Positions 44,220 to 53,454 of a stretch of DNA of 64,000 nucleotides are shown here, piece after piece. The position numbers and the translations under genes are program-made. Position 1 is the stretch's first letter. Each line of letters opens with the position of its first letter. The notes below the pieces were generated by a model. It did not search any database, was not told where the DNA came from, and saw only the letters and a list, made by a program, of their open reading frames with translations. The stretch lies in assembly GCF_026745355.1 (NCBI RefSeq), contig NC_079205.1:60440593-60504592 (forward strand), given 5' to 3'. The DNA is from Beta vulgaris subsp. vulgaris (taxonomy: Eukaryota > Streptophyta > Magnoliopsida > Caryophyllales > Amaranthaceae).

Positions 44220-45287
44220 TCATTTCTTGTCTCGGCCTTGTATGTTCCAGAGCTCACTAACGATATCAATCATAGTCGGTCTCTCAGTCCCTTTCTTTGC
44301 CACACATGCCAATGCAAGCTGTGTAACCCGTTGAATCTCATCCCGAGTTGCTTGTTCCAGTACCTCAATATCAAACATCTCTATCATGCAATTCTGCTTT
44401 ACAGCTGAAACAAACATGTCAACCAAGTCTGTCCCATGTTTTGCCATCATAAGGGGCTGTCTTCTGGTTAATAGCTCCAACACCAAAACTCCGAAACTAT
44501 AAACATCACACTTCTCTGTCACCTCTTGAGTTTCAACGTATTCAGGATCAATATATCCCAGAGTTCCTTGAACAGGCCATTTTTTGGGAGTCTTCCCTGG
44601 AGTAATAGACACGGAATAACCAAAGTTTGCTAATTTTCCACGGAAGGAGGAGTAATCGATAAAAATACTTGATGAGTTGACATCTCTATGTACCACTGGC
44701 TTCGACAAGGCATTATGCATATAAGATAGTGCGTCGGCTATGTCAGTAGCAACCCTCAAACGATCAGCCCACTTTATACGCTTGCGAGGCGCATCATAAC
44801 CGTGTAAATGTAGGAAAAGGCATCCGTTTGGCAAGAATTCATACACTAGTATTGGTATAAAAGTATCAAGGCAACAACCATAGAGTTTTATCATATTGTC
44901 ATGATTCATCACCATCACAGCTGCGGCTTCAGTTAAATTGCGATCAATCAGTTGGGAATTTCGCTCTGGCTGCGATGGAACTTTAATGAATACATTACGA
45001 TCCTCAATAATTGCTCGATAGGCCTTTTCCTGAGCATCACTGCCAAGAAGAAGGTCGGGATCGAGGTTGTTTGTAGCCTTTTCGATATCCTTACATGTTA
45101 AAATTTTCAGCTGGCTAGCTCCTACATCTCGACCTTGGCTCAGAGCAATTTGTTTTTCCAACAAAATACCTCCATTTCTAACGAAGTATTCTTCCCTGGA
45201 ATCAAACTTCGATTTTCTCCTGTTCTTGCTCTTGCTCTTGCTCTTGCTCTTGATCTTGATCTTATTTTTTGTTTGAACTTGACCCAT
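44220..45287 (-). CDS. ZRK-like pseudokinase 2
   Basis: Intronless, 355 residues. The N-terminus is M-G-Q-V-Q-T, fitting the N-myristoylation rule (Gly2, Thr6), followed by a very basic 'KIKSKSKSKSKNRRKSK' tract encoded by a hexanucleotide repeat. Together these predict plasma-membrane anchoring. The kinase fold keeps the ATP lysine (K102, 'IKV') and HRD (200-202), but the glycine loop is gone ('LGSDAQEKAY') and DFG is NFG (221-223), so Mg-binding is lost. Of the intact copies it retains the most catalytic residues. Ends '..IQGRDKK'. Role by family: adaptor or decoy pseudokinase in NLR immunity. In the same orientation as ZRK-like 1 and 3 with 2-3 kb spacers. Confidence 0.83.
   Translation of the reverse strand: MGQVQTKNKIKIKSKSKSKSKNRRKSKFDSREEYFVRNGGILLEKQIALSQGRDVGASQLKILTCKDIEKATNNLDPDLLLGSDAQEKAYRAIIEDRNVFIKVPSQPERNSQLIDRNLTEAAAVMVMNHDNMIKLYGCCLDTFIPILVYEFLPNGCLFLHLHGYDAPRKRIKWADRLRVATDIADALSYMHNALSKPVVHRDVNSSSIFIDYSSFRGKLANFGYSVSITPGKTPKKWPVQGTLGYIDPEYVETQEVTEKCDVYSFGVLVLELLTRRQPLMMAKHGTDLVDMFVSAVKQNCMIEMFDIEVLEQATRDEIQRVTQLALACVAKKGTERPTMIDIVSELWNIQGRDKK
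45213..45262. repeat. Coding hexanucleotide microsatellite (Lys-Ser tract)
   Basis: About seven near-perfect copies of 'cttgct'/'cttgat' on the plus strand encode alternating Lys-Ser and Lys-Ile near residues 10-21 of ZRK-like 2. Length change here would alter the basic charge next to the presumed myristate. Confidence 0.8.
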
Positions 45288-47134
45288 CTATATAAGGGTG
45301 AAAGGTTTTGTTTTGGGCCAATTGGTTGCTCAGCCTAGAACAATATAGTGCCAGAGGCAGAAATTTGTTAGGAAGATGATACAGGCAGATTTTTGACGAA
45401 TTTTCCAATTATCTCCTATGTTTCACTGAAAGAATTACTTGGAAAAAAAGTTGGCCAAAAAGTGAAACATACCGGTATAATTGACTGAACTGTTCTGGAA
45501 ATTCTGTCTGCTCTCCGGCAAGTCGAGTAACAGGTTGTTGCTGATCAGTGAGATCGTTCTTCAAGAAAGATAATTATTGTAGTAAGACCTACCTTAGTCA
45601 AGATTGTTGTCAACAAGACATCAGGGAAACATGGTAAATGGAGAAATTTAACAAATGAAAGACAGCAATAGACTTGTCACATACAAGAGATTACATGTGA
45701 AAAAATTTCCACCAAAATAAATATTAATGACCAGGGACCACTAACAACCAAAATTTATATGTAAAAATTGTGAAAACATACCAAGTCCTAACATTCATTA
45801 GGTGAAGGGTATAATAGAACTATCAAAATAAGTACACACTATAAAGTTAGTTAAGTATGAATCAGAGAATACTACAGTTATGCAGAAAGTAATGCACCCA
45901 CTAGAAAACAGAAAAGAGTCAATAAAAAAACTACAGTAGATAGACAGTTTTTATTCCTACTAGGAAATTCTCATGCTGAAAAATCAAAGAGTGATTTAAA
46001 CAGCCACATAGCATGAGTTTAGCCCACACAAATTCACCGGCATTAAATTGTGTTTGAAAGTTCATGCATAATGGTTTGTTTGTTTGTCCCTGGAGGAGGC
46101 AAGGTTCGGTCGGTCTAGCTTTGGCTTGGACGAAGCATCATAGTGGTCATGTCGACTGAGATAAATTTGCTGTGCTGTACTGTTCTGTACAACTACTACT
46201 AGTGTATCTGAACTACGAATGCAAACCTGATCAGCCTTAGCCCTTAAGTATTAAACCCAATTCCATGGAAGTTAGCTGCCATATGAGACTAAATAAAGAA
46301 CAATTCAAGACTGAACATGTGATAAGGAAGTAATTTGTAAATCCAGCTCCACACACTGAGTCATCTCACTCCTAAACATGTTCTCTTTATAGCTGTTTCC
46401 AGTGACAAATACCACCACCAACGTTGACAGATGAGATTAACTAATATTGGAGCAGATGAGATTTCAAGAATAAAGCAATGGAAGCAAAAGCATCAAGCAA
46501 TATTAACAACCCCATTTGATATTTAGAAAAAAGAAAAGAAAACAACAATAGGCAGAAATTGACACCTGATTCTTAAGGTTCATTATTTTCAAGAACCTCT
46601 ACTAATACTACTCAACTACAGGGCATATTTAGCTCAATATAGAAAAGCTCGAAGCAGAAAATGAATGCATAGGAAATACTATTACCAGACTTTAAAGATA
46701 TGATTCAAGAAGGATCCTGAACTACTGTTTTGTCCATAGCCAAAGTATAGTCTAGATACACAAAAGTTACAACCAGTTTGGTAATGGAAATTTGTGAAGT
46801 AAAAGAACACATGGGATGAGTTCTATTGCCATGGGAATTGGCATGAGTCGCCAAATTTTCTTTACAAAACTACACATGAACTCATTACCATTCCCACCAT
46901 CTATTGTTGGCTACCAAATGGACTATTAATTAACTTTTAGTAAACCTTCTTCATGTTTTTTTACATAGATCATAAAACTGCATAAACAAAAAGAAAGCTC
47001 CAGTACTCAAATTTTTGGTATTTATAACTTACTCGCTAACATATTAGTTGCATGTTGTATTCTGCTCTGCGTCTTGCTCTTATGAATCTTGCTTTCTAAG
47101 CTTCAAGTTCAACATGCTAAGTACAATTTTCAAT
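45288..47134. other. ZRK-like 2 upstream / ZRK-like 3 downstream spacer
   Basis: No gene. 46775-46925 has 'gtttggtaatgg' and 'ggctaccaaatgg' arms that could be a Tourist-like MITE, but ends are unclear. Confidence 0.4.
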
Positions 47135-48163
47135 TCACTTCTTGTCTCGACCTTGTATCTTCCAAAGCTCACCAACTACATCAACCATAGTCGGTCTCTC
47201 AGTTCCTTTTTTTGCCACACACATCAATGCAAGTTGTACAAACTGTCTAATCTCGTTCATGGTGGCTTGCTCTAAGACCACCGTGTCAACCATCTCCATC
47301 ATGCAATTTTTCTGCACGGCTGAAACAAACACGTCAACCAAGTCTATCCCACCTCTGGCCATCATAAGGGGCTGCTTTCTAGTTAATAGTTCCAACATCA
47401 AAACCCCAAAACTATACACATCACACTTTTCTGTCACCTCTTGTGTTTCTATGTATTCGGGATCAATATATCCTGGAGTTCCTTCAACAGGCCATCTAGT
47501 TGCAGGAGTCTCCCCCGGAGTTATGGACACTGAATACAAAAAGTCTGCTAATTTTCCATTGAATGAATAATCAAGGATTATACCCATTGAGTTAACATGC
47601 CTGTGCACCACTGGCTTTGATAAGGCATTATGCATATAAGATAGCGCATAGGCTATATCAGTTGCAACTCTCAAACGATCAGCCCACTTTATAACATCAC
47701 CATGTAACCTCTCAAAAAGGTCGGCATTTGATAAGTACTCATACACTAGTATTGGTATACATGTCTCAAGGCAACAGCCATAGAATTTTACCATATTGTC
47801 ATGATTCATAACCATCACCGTTGAGGCTTCAGTTAAAAAGAGATCAATCTGTTCAGGATTTGGCTCTCGCTCTAACAAGGCTTTGACGACTACCATACGA
47901 TCATCAATGGTTGTCTTATAGACAGTACCGTAAGCACTAGTTCCAACAATGAGATCAGGGTCATAGTTGTTCGTAGCCTTTGCAATATCCTGGCTCGAGA
48001 AAATTTTCAACTGCCCTGCTCCTTTATGCTGTCCTTGGCTCAGAGCAATTTGTTTCTCTAGCAAAATACCTCCATTCTTAATAAAATATTCCTCCTTGCA
48101 GTCGAATTTTGCCCTTCTCTTATTCTTTATCTTCTTAATGTACTTTGTTTGAGTTTGACCCAT
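47135..48163 (-). CDS. ZRK-like pseudokinase 3
   Basis: Intronless, 342 residues. Begins M-G-Q-T-Q-T (myristoylation consensus) and a basic 'KYIKKIKNKRRAK'. It has the best-preserved glycine loop of the group ('VGTSAYGTVYK', 73-83) and the ATP lysine (K94). The catalytic loop is HRH (187-189) and the metal motif is DFL (207-209), so it can plausibly bind nucleotide but not catalyse normally. Conserved '[18 protein letters not shown]', 'GTPGYIDPEYIE', '[17 protein letters not shown]'. The dead residues differ from those of ZRK-like 1, 2 and 5, implying separate losses under a shared non-catalytic role. Same leader motif and orientation as its neighbours. Confidence 0.83.
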   Translation of the reverse strand: MGQTQTKYIKKIKNKRRAKFDCKEEYFIKNGGILLEKQIALSQGQHKGAGQLKIFSSQDIAKATNNYDPDLIVGTSAYGTVYKTTIDDRMVVVKALLEREPNPEQIDLFLTEASTVMVMNHDNMVKFYGCCLETCIPILVYEYLSNADLFERLHGDVIKWADRLRVATDIAYALSYMHNALSKPVVHRHVNSMGIILDYSFNGKLADFLYSVSITPGETPATRWPVEGTPGYIDPEYIETQEVTEKCDVYSFGVLMLELLTRKQPLMMARGGIDLVDVFVSAVQKNCMMEMVDTVVLEQATMNEIRQFVQLALMCVAKKGTERPTMVDVVGELWKIQGRDKK

Positions 48164-48963
48164 CTATATCTGTAAGCTTAGCTTATGAAAAACGGGTTAA
48201 CAAATTGATAATTAGCAATTCTCAGATGTTGGAAGAGGTGGTAGCTCAATGGAGTACCACCCCGAATTCCAGGGCATTGCCCATTGCTAGTTACCTAGTA
48301 GGGGTTGGTTCTCGGACTAATTATCTTTCCTAAGCAATTCCTAGATGTTTGACAAATTTTGATCACCTTCTCCAAAACCAACGCTAAACTTCATAAATAA
48401 CTACATAGAACAAAGTAAACATATATGATGAGACTTAGCTTTTGAATTAATCTATTCTTTTGGGCATTTTAACAAACATGTAGTAGGCATGAAAAAACAA
48501 AGTGGGTGCAGATCGTTCCTTACTCTTGAATCTTGGCTGTTCTGTTCTGGGTGACTTCCTCTAGTTCTTGATCATCATCTTCTTCGTCTTTGTTTGACTT
48601 TGACCCATTTTGGGATGATTGATTCCTTATTATATGAAGTATTAATGAGGTAAATTAAGATTGCAGATATTTGGGAATTTCAAAATTGGAGATACACGTT
48701 AAATTTAGCCCAAAAGAGAAGGAATATCAACGATAACAAGGGAGTTCTGTTAAATTTTTTTTTTGGGTGCAAACATAGTTTCATGGAGGTTTTGTTTTTT
48801 TTTTTGGTGAAAAGGCGAAAATCACATACAAATATCCATAAAATCAGTGTTTCATGGAGGTTGAAGTTGCAACTTTGCAGGTCGTATGTAGAACTTTTGC
48901 TTTTTTTTTTTTTCTTTCTTTTGACTTTTGAGAGAATAGACCTTTTGCTTTCTACTGGTAGTA
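48164..48963. other. Upstream region of ZRK-like 3
   Basis: No gene. 48233-48330 contains 'ggtggtagctcaatgg' and 'ggggttggttctcgg', vaguely tRNA-like words, but not a folded tRNA. The rest is T-rich. Confidence 0.4.
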
Positions 48964-49329
48964 CTCCCTCCGTCCCATAATATAGTGCTTGCATTTCTCT
49001 TTGGGTGTCCCAAAATGTTGTGCCTATTTCTTTTTTTATCAATTTATTTGGACTAAATTATCCTTCATTTCTACATAAAACTTTCCAAAATACCCCTACT
49101 TTCTTTTAAAATATGTGCCCCTATTTATTGTTTTACACTATTCCAAGGTATATTTATTGCTCTTTCATTTTATTTTAAATGGAAAAGAAGAAAAAAACTA
49201 GTTCCAAGACAAAAATACCCAATAAACATTTACTTAAATATATATTTTTGTGAAATCCTAAAACTCTTTCCATTTCCTTAATTCTTGTGAAAAATGAGAA
49301 ATGAGCACTATATTATGGGACGGAGAGAG
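48964..49329. mobile_element. Stowaway-type MITE, 366 bp
   Basis: Inverted ends CTCCCTCCGTCCCATAATAT / complement with 'cggagagag', flanked by TA (48962-48963 and 49330-49331). 'ataatatagtgct' pairs with 'agcactatattat' inside the arms. Confidence 0.8.
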
Positions 49330-50253
49330 TAGTTTATCATGTTGAAAAATGACTGACAGTTGTAAACTTGTGGTATGAGAAAACTTAAATGTGCACTGGA
49401 AAATATATTATATAGTTAGTTTTTATTTTGATATAGTCAATTTTAGTTTGACGGGCAGTTTTTGGATGATATAATCACTTTTTATATAGTCGGTTTTATA
49501 TGATAAAGTCGGTTTAGATATATAATAAATTATTGCAAATTCGTGTCCATTCATAACTTTTGTTGTAAATAATAGATAAATAAATTCAGATGTGTCAAAT
49601 GTAGTGGGTTTAAAATTTTATTTGACTTCATTTTAGTTACTTATATTAATCTTACAAAACTAAAAGAGTGTTGCCAACTTGCCACTAGTTACCAATTTGC
49701 CAGTGGTCATGAAACAATAAACAACTAATTATTCGTGAGATAACGTAATGGAGTTTGTCTTGTAATGATTAGGTTAATTTTTTTCGATGACTAATTTAAT
49801 TCATTTAGTGACTAGATCTACTTTTATATTAAAATTAGACCGTCTCTATTAATAATTTTTGAACGTAATGTATATTGATACTACTAACCTTTCTAGTTGT
49901 ATCTCTTCTTTTTGGTTAGCAAGGGTTGTAAAATTGACGAGCATTACTGTTCTTGACTTTAACTTTTGATTGGTATTTTTTTATTCACTCCGATTTTTAT
50001 TGGTTTACTTTAACAAAAATTAATATGTAGATCATATAAAGGAAGAGAAAATATTAATTTATTATCTATTGTATTAATATTGTATAAACAAGTGGATAAA
50101 CTAATAAATAATAATTCAAAAAAGTGGGTAATTAATAATAACCGGGGTGAGTAACATACTAATGTACTACTAACTTTTAGTTACCTGATTAAACCTTTTG
50201 ACGTTAGTGAAGTCCATTCTCTATCTTCAGAAATGTACTTATGTTTAAAAGTA
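49330..50253. other. AT-rich spacer
   Basis: No gene. 49770-49850 carries a fragment ('ttagtgactagatc', 'aaaattagaccgtctct') of a dispersed repeat also seen at 59690-59835 and 62400-62840. Confidence 0.4.
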
Positions 50254-51145
50254 CTTCTTCTGTTTCTTTTTACTTGCAACAGTTTGACTTTCACGCTTGC
50301 CAATGCATAATTTCAATCATTAATAAGTTTAATTACCGATAAATAAAAATTACAAAAAGTATATATTCGAAAAATATACATTCAGACGAATCTAACAAGA
50401 TCCCACATGAATATGTTTTTCCTTAACTATAAATCACCAAACATAGACTAAGTAGAGTTGGTGAATAGTAGGGATGGCAGGTGGGTATAATTTGGCGGGT
50501 TTCGCACCGCATCGGCCCCAGTTGGGGCGGGTATGGATATGACTTTGGTGGGTAGTGGGTGGGTATGGATACGAAAAGTCAAATCCGCCATGGGTGGTGG
50601 GTAGGTGGTGGATATGAGGTCACATCCGCCCCAAATCCACCCGCCCCGCCCCATATCCGCCCGCCCCGCCCCATATCCATCCGTCCCGTATAATATTTAC
50701 TAATTTACCCTTTATAAAATAAAGAATTATGTTCATAAATCTAAAAAATTGTAAAAAATAATTAAGAAATATGAATACTAAGAATGTGTACTTTTTTTTT
50801 CTTTGAAATGGGTGTTTCCAATAATTAATTTATATAATAGGTTATATATAGAAAATAAATCAGGTGGGCGGGTGGAAAATCCACGTAGGTGATGGGCGGG
50901 TATAGGTGGGTAATGGATATCCACTTGGGTGGTGGAGCGGATGTGGGTATAACTTTATACCCACGTGGGCGGAAGTGGATATGGAAACTTGTACCCGCCA
51001 TGGTTGACGGGTAGGTGGTGGATATGAAAATTTTAGGTGGAGGTGGGTGTGGATTTAGGGGTATCCGCATCCGCCCCGCCCATTTGCCATCCCTAGTGAA
51101 TAGTGTAAAAGTCAAACCGTTGCAAGTAAAAAGAAACGGAGGAAG
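50254..51145. mobile_element. Stowaway-type MITE split by a nested hAT element
   Basis: Outer arms 'CTTCTTCTGTTTCTTTTTAC' and 'GTAAAAAGAAACGGAGGAAG' are inverted and flanked by TA. The arms continue on both sides of the inner hAT element at 50469-51095. Without the insert it would be about 257 bp, the size of its relative at 35040-35298, which shares 'gtgaatagtgtaaaa'. Confidence 0.8.
50469..51095. mobile_element. hAT-type non-autonomous element nested in a MITE
   Basis: Perfect inverted ends TAGGGATGGCA / TGCCATCCCTA and a perfect 8-bp target duplication 'gtgaatag' (50461-50468 and 51096-51103). The interior is a set of 'gtgggtatggata' and 'ccgccccgcccc' motifs. No transposase. Confidence 0.9.
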
Positions 51146-51633
51146 TATTACATATGATAGATGTGCACAAAGCCACAAACTACTCGTAACTGATGTGCTT
51201 GAGAAACACATCTCAAGTTATGACTTTGAATGAGCCCAATTTTTCACTAATATTACTATATTAGGATAGTAATTTGCCCAAGGAACAAGACTTGTTATTA
51301 GCACAATTGCATAGGAATATACAGAAATTTGCCATATTCCCAGTCATCTCTTGGGTTTTTACATGCTTTTGACAATCATTCACCAAAAGAAGGTTTGATA
51401 TACTGATAGTGGAAACACGATAGTAAACAGCTTGATTTCTCCTTATCAGGTGAAATATGTGAATAGTGTAAAAGTTAAAATATATGAATATTAGTAGTAA
51501 AATGTAAAGATGAGATTTTAAAGAGTCCGAAATTAGGGTTTTTTTTTTCATTAGCCAAGTTTAGTCTCCTATACTAAACACATGATAGTTTTTTTCTTTT
51601 TTTGCAGCTTTGTTAGGTTCTTTCAATAGATCA

Positions 51634-51908
51634 GAGAAAAGCTTGGTAACCAACTGTTTGAGTCCAAAAAAGACTCAAACACCCAAAAAAAACACAATGG
51701 TACCATTATAACCTGACATTGGTATTAAATTGTTATCAGGACTGGTACCAAGGTATCAATATTTTCGGAGAATGGTACCATTATAACCTAGCATTGGTAC
51801 CAAGCAAATCCTTGCCACACGCGCGTGAAATCTTCTAACGCATAAAATGACCAAATTACCCCGTTTGAGTCCCCTAAGAGACTCAACCGGTTGGACGCCT
51901 AGACAAGC
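51634..51908. mobile_element. Mutator-like MITE, 11-bp target duplication
   Basis: Flanked by perfect direct repeats 'tcaatagatca' at 51623-51633 and 51909-51919. Inverted arms carry 'CCAAC..TTGAGTC' and 'GACTCAA' words on each side. The interior repeats 'atggtaccattataacct' twice. Duplication length and structure fit MULE-type elements; the extreme termini are imperfect. It lies just beyond the 3' end of the broken ZRK-like gene. Confidence 0.65.
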
Positions 51909-52059
51909 TCAATAGATCATAAAGCTACATTGACCAAAAGACAATTCTAGTACTCAAATGTTGTACTTGTTATTTGTTACTTTCTTATTAGTTGTGTGAT
52001 GTCTTCTGCTGTATGCCTTGCTCTTATTTATCTTTCTTCCCAAGCTTGAAACAGACACA

Positions 52060-52736
52060 TTAAGCCTGATATCCATTTTCACTTCTTGTCTCGCCTTGTA
52101 TCTTCCAAAATTCACCAGCAATATCAATCATAGACGGTCTATCAGCCCCTTTTTTTGCCACTCTAGCCAATGCAAGCTGTGCAAACCATAGAATATCATC
52201 TGCATTTGCTTGTTCCAAGACCTTGCTGTCCAACATCTCCATCATGCAATTTTTTTCCACAGCTGAAACAAACATGTCAACCAAGTCTGTTCCGCTTCTG
52301 GCCATCATACTAGGCTGCTTTCCGTTAATACCGTCAACATGAAAACCCCAAAGCTATATACATCACACTTATCTGTCACCTCTTGAGTATCTCTGTACTC
52401 GGGATCAATGTATCCAGGAGTTCCTTCAACAGGACATCTCATTTGGGGAGTCTCCCTTGGATTAATTGACACAGAATAGCCCAAGTTTGCTAATTTGCCA
52501 CGGAGTGAATAGTCAAGTGGTATATTCAATGAGTTAACATCCCTATGCACAACTGACTTTCGCAAAGCATTGTGCATGTAAGATAATGCATAAGCTGCAT
52601 CAGTGGCAACGCTCAAGCGATCAGCCCACTTTATACACTTGCTAGATGCAGCAATATCACCATTTAACCGTTTATAAATATTACTTACCCTGAGAAACAC
52701 CGTGTTTTGAAGCCTGTATACATAAGGCATGAGCAA
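52060..52736 (-). pseudogene. ZRK-like pseudokinase 4, truncated and frameshifted
   Basis: Two frames cover the C-lobe. 52305-52736 reads '..[24 protein letters not shown]', 'VVHRDVNSLNIPLDY', 'KLANLGYSVSIN' (DFG changed to NLG), 'GTPGYIDPEY', '[12 protein letters not shown]'. A 1-nt deletion near 52320, relative to intact paralogues, breaks it. 52060-52308 then gives the rest ('MMARSGTDLVDMFVSAVEKN' to the stop). The N-lobe, about 130 residues including the glycine loop, is absent. The first ~25 codons kept are already scrambled, and the missing part is not on the far side of the copia element that starts 60 bp away at 52796. Truncation therefore probably preceded, or is independent of, that insertion. 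Confidence 0.88.
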
Positions 52737-52795
52737 TGTATCACCACATTCCTTTTTTCCCTTTCATGGTTGCGCCAAACACAAAAAGCAACACC

Positions 52796-53403
52796 TGTTG
52801 GGTATATGGGTTCATATGAGGCTCAATGGGGTGTATGGGGTGTGGAGAAAGGTTGCGTAGAAGGAAAACGAAGAAGGAATTGAAATCGGGGCTCGGCACG
52901 AGTGGTGCGCCCGCACAAGTTGGTGGTGCGCCCGCACAAGTCCAGGTGCGCCCGCACAGGACTGGTGTGCGCCCGCACTTCAGAATCGTCGAATTCCTGC
53001 AGTTGAGGCAGAAGGCTTCTGTCCGCCCGCACCAAAGTGATGTGCGCCCGCACATCGGGCTGGTGCGCCCGCACCAATAGTAGGTGCGCCCGCACCTATC
53101 GGGCAAAACGCGGTTTTTCCGTTTTTCGATTAATGAGGGTATAAATAGGTGCCCTAATTGCGATTAATGTAATTCTTCATCTTTAACACATATTTTGAGA
53201 GAGAGAAAGCTTTAGAGATAGCTCTTGAGTGCTTTTGTAATCTCTATCAAAACATTCATTGATTCCTAGTGCAGATTCGTGGTTTTTCTCCCAGTTCTTG
53301 GGTTTCCACGTAAAAAGTTTCTGGTGTGATTTTCCTGCTTTCTTATTTGATATTCTATATTTGTTTGCTATTATTCTACGATTGATAGTCAATAGAACTT
53401 ACA
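52796..53403 (+). repeat. 5' LTR of copia element
   Basis: 608 bp. U3 carries eight copies of the imperfect 12-bp palindrome 'gtgcgcccgcac' (seven exact, one 'gtccgcccgcac') between 52904 and 53095. A TATA box ('gtataaatagg', about 53149-53159) follows about 55 nt later. The two LTRs differ at about four sites, within 'cgaattcc/cgaactcc', 'gtgatgtg/gtgaagtg', 'cgcacc/cgcgcc' and 'gagata/gagaga'. Confidence 0.95.
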
Positions 53404-53405
53404 AG

Positions 53406-53417
53406 TGGTATCAGAGC
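53406..53417 (+). other. Primer-binding site (initiator tRNA-Met)
   Basis: 'tggtatcagagc' two bases after the 5' LTR, the standard plant copia site complementary to the 3' end of initiator tRNA-Met. Confidence 0.92.
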
Positions 53418-53454
53418 TAGGTTTGATTATTGTCTAGATCTAGAATAATTAACA

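Noticed and set aside
44220..45287. ZRK-like 2 as an active kinase because it keeps the ATP lysine and HRD
   Set aside because: The glycine loop is destroyed and DFG is NFG, so metal coordination should fail; grouped with pseudokinases.
46775..46925. Possible Tourist-like MITE
   Set aside because: Only a short 'TTTGGTA' word pairs at the ends; no target duplication found.
48233..48330. tRNA-like words ('ggtggtagctcaatgg', 'ggttggttctcgg')
   Set aside because: No cloverleaf can be drawn and the B-box does not match consensus; no tail or target duplication for a SINE.
52741..53106. Minus-strand open frames with a repeating Cys-Gly-Arg-Thr peptide (also 57974-58303)
   Set aside because: They are translations of the palindrome array in the copia LTRs, present in both LTRs, with no independent coding evidence.
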